From the NCBI GenBank assembly GCA_020425835.1, contig JAGQRC010000196.1, positions 1 to 6,821 of the forward strand: DNA of 6,821 nucleotides, read 5' to 3'. The position numbers were made by a program, and so were the translations under genes. Positions 1 through 4,400 of the stretch are shown one piece after another; the first letter of the stretch is position 1; each line of letters opens with the position of its first letter. The notes under the pieces are model-generated. The model was not told where the DNA came from. It made no database searches and worked only from the letters and a program-made list of their open reading frames with translations. This stretch comes from Planctomycetota bacterium. GTDB taxonomy: Bacteria; Planctomycetota; UBA8108; UBA1146; JAJFFE01.

Positions 1-1
1 G

Positions 2-625
2 TTCGACTCGAGACCGCAGGTGGCCGAGCTGGAGTTCATCGCGTCGGGACTCGCCAGCGAGATGGGACGCGCTGTCGTCGTGGCGGTGGCGGTCGTCTAT
101 CTCGCCTTTCGGCTCGCGGCCCGTCGATCGTGGGTCGCCGCGACTCTGTTCGTCCTGCCATCCCTTCTTCCCGGTAGCTTGCCCGCTCTGGCGATGGTCC
201 ACTCGTTCCACGCGCGATGGCCGTTGACCATCGCCGACTCCTGGATCCCTGCGTCGCTCGTCCAGGCCGTTCGGTTCGCGGGGGTCGCCTACCTGTTCGC
301 CGCGATGGCGCACGCCGCGCTCCCGAGCGCGGAGAGAGCTGCCGCCCTCGCCTATCCCCCGCGCCGCCGTTGGTGGCGAATCCTCTTTCCGCGCGCGCTG
401 CCCATTCTGCTGACGGGAGTCTCGGTCGTGACGATCCTGATCCTCGGCGAGGTCGAAACCGTGCATCTCCTCGGCCCGGCCGGAGCGAACTCGCCGGTGC
501 TCGCGCTCTACCAAATGCTGCACTTCCGCTTCGACGAGCAGTCCGCACGGTTGTCGGTCGCTTTGGTCCTCGCGGTACTCGGCGTCGTCGCGGTCCTCTC
601 GCGCTGGGGAAGGGGGGCGCGATGA
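2..625 (+). CDS. ABC transporter permease, C-terminal part (5' end outside window)
   Basis: This is the membrane-spanning subunit of an ABC importer, most like the inner-membrane permeases of the iron(III)/thiamine/sulfate/molybdate group. The frame is open to the left edge. A GTG at 20 is possible but is probably internal, because about 200 residues with roughly five hydrophobic segments is only part of a usual permease. Counting from that GTG, the segments lie near residues 18-34, 38-62, 79-101, 126-148 and 178-194. Between the third and fourth is a cytoplasmic loop reading AAALAYPPRRRWWRILFP, which corresponds to the EAA loop that docks on the ATPase. Its C-terminal I-x-x-P part is clear, but the conserved glycine appears replaced by proline. 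The following stretch (GEVETVHLLGPAG, then ALYQMLHF) matches the ending typical of FbpB-like permeases. The stop overlaps the start of the ATPase gene, which supports one transport operon. The substrate cannot be told from the sequence, and no binding protein is in view. Confidence 0.88.
   Translation, partial: FDSRPQVAELEFIASGLASEMGRAVVVAVAVVYLAFRLAARRSWVAATLFVLPSLLPGSLPALAMVHSFHARWPLTIADSWIPASLVQAVRFAGVAYLFAAMAHAALPSAERAAALAYPPRRRWWRILFPRALPILLTGVSVVTILILGEVETVHLLGPAGANSPVLALYQMLHFRFDEQSARLSVALVLAVLGVVAVLSRWGRGAR
606..617 (+). promoter_or_regulatory. Purine-rich ribosome binding site of the ATPase gene
   Basis: The run GGGGAAGGGGGG ends four bases before the ATG at 622 and lies inside the last codons of the permease gene. 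It supports ATG 622 as the start, although an in-frame ATG at 217 would give a longer reading frame. The extra N-terminal part from 217 would overlap the permease gene entirely and has no ABC-domain character. The ATGA overlap (622-625) suggests translational coupling of the two subunits. Confidence 0.6.
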
Positions 626-1245
626 GTCGAACGACGCACTTGTCGGCTCGAGAGGTCGTTCTCGAACGGGACGCCTTTCACCTCGGTCCGCTCGATCTAG
701 CGGTCGGTGGGGGGGAATGCTGTGTGTTGAGGGGACCCAATGGCTCGGGGAAGTCCACGCTTCTCGCAGCCATCGCCGGAGCACTCCCCGTCGCTCGCGG
801 CCGCATCGAGTTGCGACGATCGGAGGACGTCGAGGTCTGGAGCGACTTCACGCAAGGTGTCGAGATCGCGCCCCACCGCCGAGCCGTCGGCTGGTTGCTC
901 CAAGACCTAGGTCTCTTCCCGCACCTCTCGATCCGACGACAGTGCGAACTCGTTCCGGGGTTCGACGTCAAGCGCGCCGAACACTACGTCGACCGACTCG
1001 ACATTGCCGATCGCATCGACCGCAAGCCGGGCACGCTCTCTGGCGGGGAAGCGCAGCGCTGTGCCTTGTTGCGGGCCCTGTGCGCGCCCCGGAGTGTCCT
1101 GCTCCTCGACGAGCCCCTGTCGGCGCAGCACCGTTCGGGTCGCGACCGCGTCCTGGAGTGCGTGGAGGCCGAACGAGAACGCGGCGCGATCCTCCTCGTG
1201 GCGAGCCACATCGAGTTTCCCGGCGGGCGCGAGATCGAGTTCTGA
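622..1245 (+). CDS. ABC transporter ATP-binding protein, short form with altered D-loop
   Basis: This 207-residue nucleotide-binding subunit should power the importer whose permease precedes it, acting on the cytoplasmic face of the inner membrane. All main ATPase motifs are visible: Walker A GPNGSGKST at 38-46, a Q-loop around Gln94 in a context (PHRRAVGWLLQD, LFPHLS) typical of the CysA/FbpC/ModC/ThiQ group, signature LSGGEAQR at 139-146, Walker B VLLLDEP at 159-165 with Asp163 and Glu164, and an H-loop His196. The D-loop, normally SALD in this group, reads SAQH at 167-170, so the aspartate is replaced by histidine. The protein ends 11 residues after the H-loop histidine. It therefore lacks the C-terminal regulatory (TOBE-type) domain of FbpC, CysA and ModC, and is closer in size to short ThiQ-type subunits. 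The start at 622 is chosen because of the ATGA overlap and the purine-rich site before it. It is a confident ABC ATPase with an unknown substrate. Whether the D-loop change affects activity cannot be judged here. Confidence 0.94.
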   Translation: MSRTTHLSAREVVLERDAFHLGPLDLAVGGGECCVLRGPNGSGKSTLLAAIAGALPVARGRIELRRSEDVEVWSDFTQGVEIAPHRRAVGWLLQDLGLFPHLSIRRQCELVPGFDVKRAEHYVDRLDIADRIDRKPGTLSGGEAQRCALLRALCAPRSVLLLDEPLSAQHRSGRDRVLECVEAERERGAILLVASHIEFPGGREIEF

Positions 1246-1277
1246 AACCGGTCCGACCAATCGAACACTGTGAGACA

Positions 1278-1310
1278 CCAATGGCGGGGCGCCTCGACGG
1301 TCACCATTGG
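1278..1310 (+). repeat. Perfect 7-bp inverted repeat, 19-nt loop
   Basis: CCAATGG at 1278-1284 is repeated as its exact reverse complement CCATTGG at 1304-1310, separated by 19 bases. In RNA it could form a modest hairpin after the ABC operon. No T-tract follows, so it is not a classical intrinsic terminator. It could instead be an operator half-site pair or chance. It sits about 50 bases before the YD-repeat gene. Confidence 0.35.
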
Positions 1311-1351
1311 AGGTGCGGTCGGATCTGGGGTTGGCGCTCGACCGGCCAGTT

Positions 1352-1356
1352 GGAGG
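1352..1356 (+). promoter_or_regulatory. Ribosome binding site deciding the GTG start at 1363
   Basis: GGAGG lies six bases before GTG 1363, which is near-ideal Shine-Dalgarno placement. The protein then opens directly with a well-formed Sec signal peptide. Together these select GTG 1363 over the in-frame GTG at 1270. Confidence 0.8.
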
Positions 1357-1362
1357 CGTACG

Positions 1363-1434
1363 GTGAGCATTCGAGCACGAACGAGCATTCTGGGACTGTG
1401 TATCGTGGTTCTCTCGACTGTGGCGCTCAGTGCG
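1363..1434 (+). other. Sec signal peptide of the YD-repeat protein
   Basis: Residues 1-24 have arginines at 4 and 6, a hydrophobic core (SILGLCIVVLSTVAL) and a signal peptidase I-like end ALSA before Gln25. The Cys at 13 sits inside the hydrophobic core with Leu at -1. It does not fit a lipobox, so a lipoprotein is unlikely. Confidence 0.85.
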
Positions 1435-4400
1435 CAAACGTCGACCGCGACGGGGACTGGGAGCACCGCCACGAGGGATATCGATCCGGTGCCCCTCAAT
1501 CCCGAGCCCACGATCGCCATCTGCTCGGAGTGTCCTCCTCCCGTGGTCTTCCCGGCGCTCGCGGAGAGTTGTAGCGGGCTCCCGGTCACCCTCGGTCCAT
1601 GCTGGTTGTCAGGCCAGAAGGGTCCTGGCGGTGGTCAGTCGCCCAATCTCCCTCCTCCGATCCCACCCCCTGCTGGTGGCGGAGGCGGTGGTGGCGGGGA
1701 CACCTGCACCTGCTGCATTTGCTGGGACATCTGCGAGGACGAAATCCAGTACCAGACGGCGGACCCGGAACTCGTCGGGGAGGGAGAGCCCGGCGGAGGA
1801 GGGTCGGTCGATCCGGTCGATCCGTGCCCGCGCAGCGTCATCGTCATCGGCCCGGAGTGCTTCAAGCCCGGGACCGGCGGCGGCGTCATCTGCAATGGAA
1901 TGTACCAGACGTTTGCGGTTTGCTCGAGTTTCAGTGCTCCCTGCATCGACACCGACAACGATGGCGAGTGCATCTGGAGCGACCCGGATGAAGACCCGAA
2001 CGATATCGACGATGAGACTCTGGCCGACTGGCGCGATGCCGATGAAGACGGCATTCCGGATGGGCTGGATCTCGAGCCGAACGGACCGAAATACAACGAA
2101 GACGGCACGGAGAACGAGGACTACAAGCTCAACGAGAACGGTCTGATCCCTCCGGACGTCGACATGTTCGAGATGCTGCTCGGCGACCTGGGTGCCCCGG
2201 GCCTCGATCTCGACGATCATCTTCCGTCGAACCCAGCGCTCTGGGACGTCAACGGAGACGGTCTCGTCACCTTTGGCGACGCGGTCGGAACGATCGCCTC
2301 CCAGCTAGCGGATGCTGACGGGAACAACATCCCCGACGCGATCGACAACTACATAGACAATCTCCTTCCTGGAGCTCCGGTCGACCTGACCGAGTTGGCG
2401 GCGATCTGGGAGCACTTGAGCGAGGCCGCCTCCCTGACAGGCGAGCTCTACGAACTCATGGACCCCGAGGCCTTCGGTGGGGAAGACTTGAAGGAACAGG
2501 TCATCGCGAACCTGAATGCGTTCGCCGGTGCGGCGGAGTCCGTCGCCGCGCAGTTCTCCGTCACGGACGAGGGGCTGGCAGGGATCGAGGAGTACGCCAA
2601 TGACAACCCGGCGGACTTCTTCGACGACTTCGATCTTCCGAGCGGGCTGTCCATCGAGGACATCCAGGAGATCATTCTCGGCTTCTTCCCGGATGGCGAC
2701 GGGAATCTCACCTTCAAGATGACGGTGATCGACGAAGACGGCGTGGAGCACGAAATCGACCCCACGCCGGACACGCCAAAGAGCAACATGAGCACCGAGG
2801 GTGATCCCATCGATACCCACAGCGGAGAGTTCTACTTCCGCACTACGGATCTCAAGGTCCCCGGACGAGGACTCGACCTGGAGATCAGCCGGGTCTACCG
2901 CAGTCGATCGACTCGCAAGGGGGTGTTGGGTTGGAACTGGTCGATGCCCCTCGTCGAGACGAACATCGTCATCTGGCCCCAGTGGCAGTGGAAGATGCTC
3001 GATCTCATCTGGGGCGACGGCAACCGAAGCTACTTCGTCTTGACCCACGACACCGCCAACGTCCAGCACTATTCCGGTATCAACGGAGAGTTCGGGAAGG
3101 TGCGCTTCGTCAAGGGCGAGGCTCCCGATGAGCCCGGCTGCGACAAGCCCCTGGCTGGCTTCGTCCTGAGGAAACCCGACGGTACCCTCTACTACTTCTG
3201 CCCACCCACACACTACGCCGGCAACGGCGGTGCGATGGTTTGTTGGCTTCGCAAGGTCGTGGACTCCAACGGGAACGCGATCGTCATTCAGCGCGACGGT
3301 ATGGGCCGCGTGACCAAGATCATAGACACGGTCGAAAGGGAGTATCTCTTCACCTACGACACGGACGAGAACCTCCTGACCAAGATCGTCGATCCAGAGG
3401 GACGAACGATCGACTACGACTACGGGTTGAATGCGGTTCCGATCACCGGGACGCCCGCTCCGGGAAGCGCGTCCGGACCGATCGATCCGGTGCTACTGCC
3501 CCCGTTCAAGGCCGAGCTGAACCGAGTCGACTATCCCACCACCCAGTATCTCGCAGCGAACGGGATCGTGGCGAGCGGACGGCCGTCCGAGGTGTACACC
3601 TACATGGAGCACCCAGACGGGTTCGAGCAGAACAAGGAGCCCTTCGTCAATCACAACCTCACCTCGATCCGCAGATCCGGGTTCGCACCGTTCGTCACCC
3701 TCACCTACTTCACCGCGGACGAGGGCGCGTACGAGTTCGATCGTGTGGCGAGCCAGACGATCGCTGGGCAGACGACGACGTTCGACTACCACCAGATCGA
3801 CAATCCTCAGGTCGACATGTTCGGCCAGGAGATCGAGCACACCACCACATTCCGCTTCCCGGACGGCGAGCTGCACAAGTTCCATCACGCCGAGAACGGG
3901 ATGCTCATGCGAAAGGAGATCCTGGAGTTCAGGGATGCGGACGGAGACTTCATCCCCGATCAGACCGATCCGGCGGGGGTCAACGCCTATGTCACACTGC
4001 TTCAATACTCCGAGCCCGACTTCTTGCTACTCAGCCGCACCGAGACCACCGACTACGGGTTTCCGCTGGGCGAGCTGCGAACGAGATCTTGGGTCTACGA
4101 CGATCAGAACGTGGACCGATTCCAGCAGTCGAACATCCTACAGATCATCGATACGCCGCAGGACCCTGCGTCGGAGCTCTATCCGCAGATCACGAGCTCG
4201 TTTCTCTACGATCCGGTGACGGTCCGTCCACGGCAGATCACGGACTCTGTCGACCGAGTCACGACGCGAGACTTCCTGCACCAAGAACTGACCCAATCCG
4301 AGGCCGGGAGTCTGTTCGGTGTTTCCGGCTGGAACATCGCGATGTCGGACACCGTGTGGAGTCTGGGAGACATCAACGGCGACGCGGTCACCGGTCATAC

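Larger units (their letters stand above)
1246..1362 (+). other. Intergenic gap between ABC operon and YD-repeat gene
   Basis: These 117 bases separate the ATPase stop from the GTG of the next gene. They contain the inverted repeat at 1278-1310 and the GGAGG site at 1352-1356. I see no convincing -35/-10 pair and no hairpin followed by a T-run. The frame of the next gene is open back to the ATPase stop, with one alternative GTG at 1270 that lacks a good ribosome binding site. Confidence 0.6.

Noticed and set aside
217..621. N-terminal extension of the ATPase from an in-frame ATG at 217
   Set aside because: It would lie wholly over the permease gene, reads as Arg/Pro-rich shadow sequence, and the ATPase fold begins normally from ATG 622.
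1270..1362. Upstream in-frame GTG giving a 31-residue extension with an RR pair that could suggest a Tat signal
   Set aside because: There is no good ribosome binding site before 1270, while GGAGG sits ideally before 1363. The RR pair lacks the full Tat context and would be absent from the product that starts at 1363.
1387..1401. Possible lipobox around Cys13 of the large protein
   Set aside because: The residue before Cys is Leu, not Gly/Ala/Ser, and the Cys is in the middle of the hydrophobic core. A normal signal peptidase I site follows at residue 24.
1430..2146. A 238-codon + strand frame over the Cys-rich region
   Set aside because: Its Arg/Ser/Thr-rich low-complexity translation is typical of a shifted frame, and the frame from 1363 carries the signal peptide, ordered Cys and calcium loops.
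2305..3213. A 302-codon open frame on the minus strand
   Set aside because: Same codon-register shadow effect opposite the calcium-loop, linker and DUF6531-like parts of the large gene.
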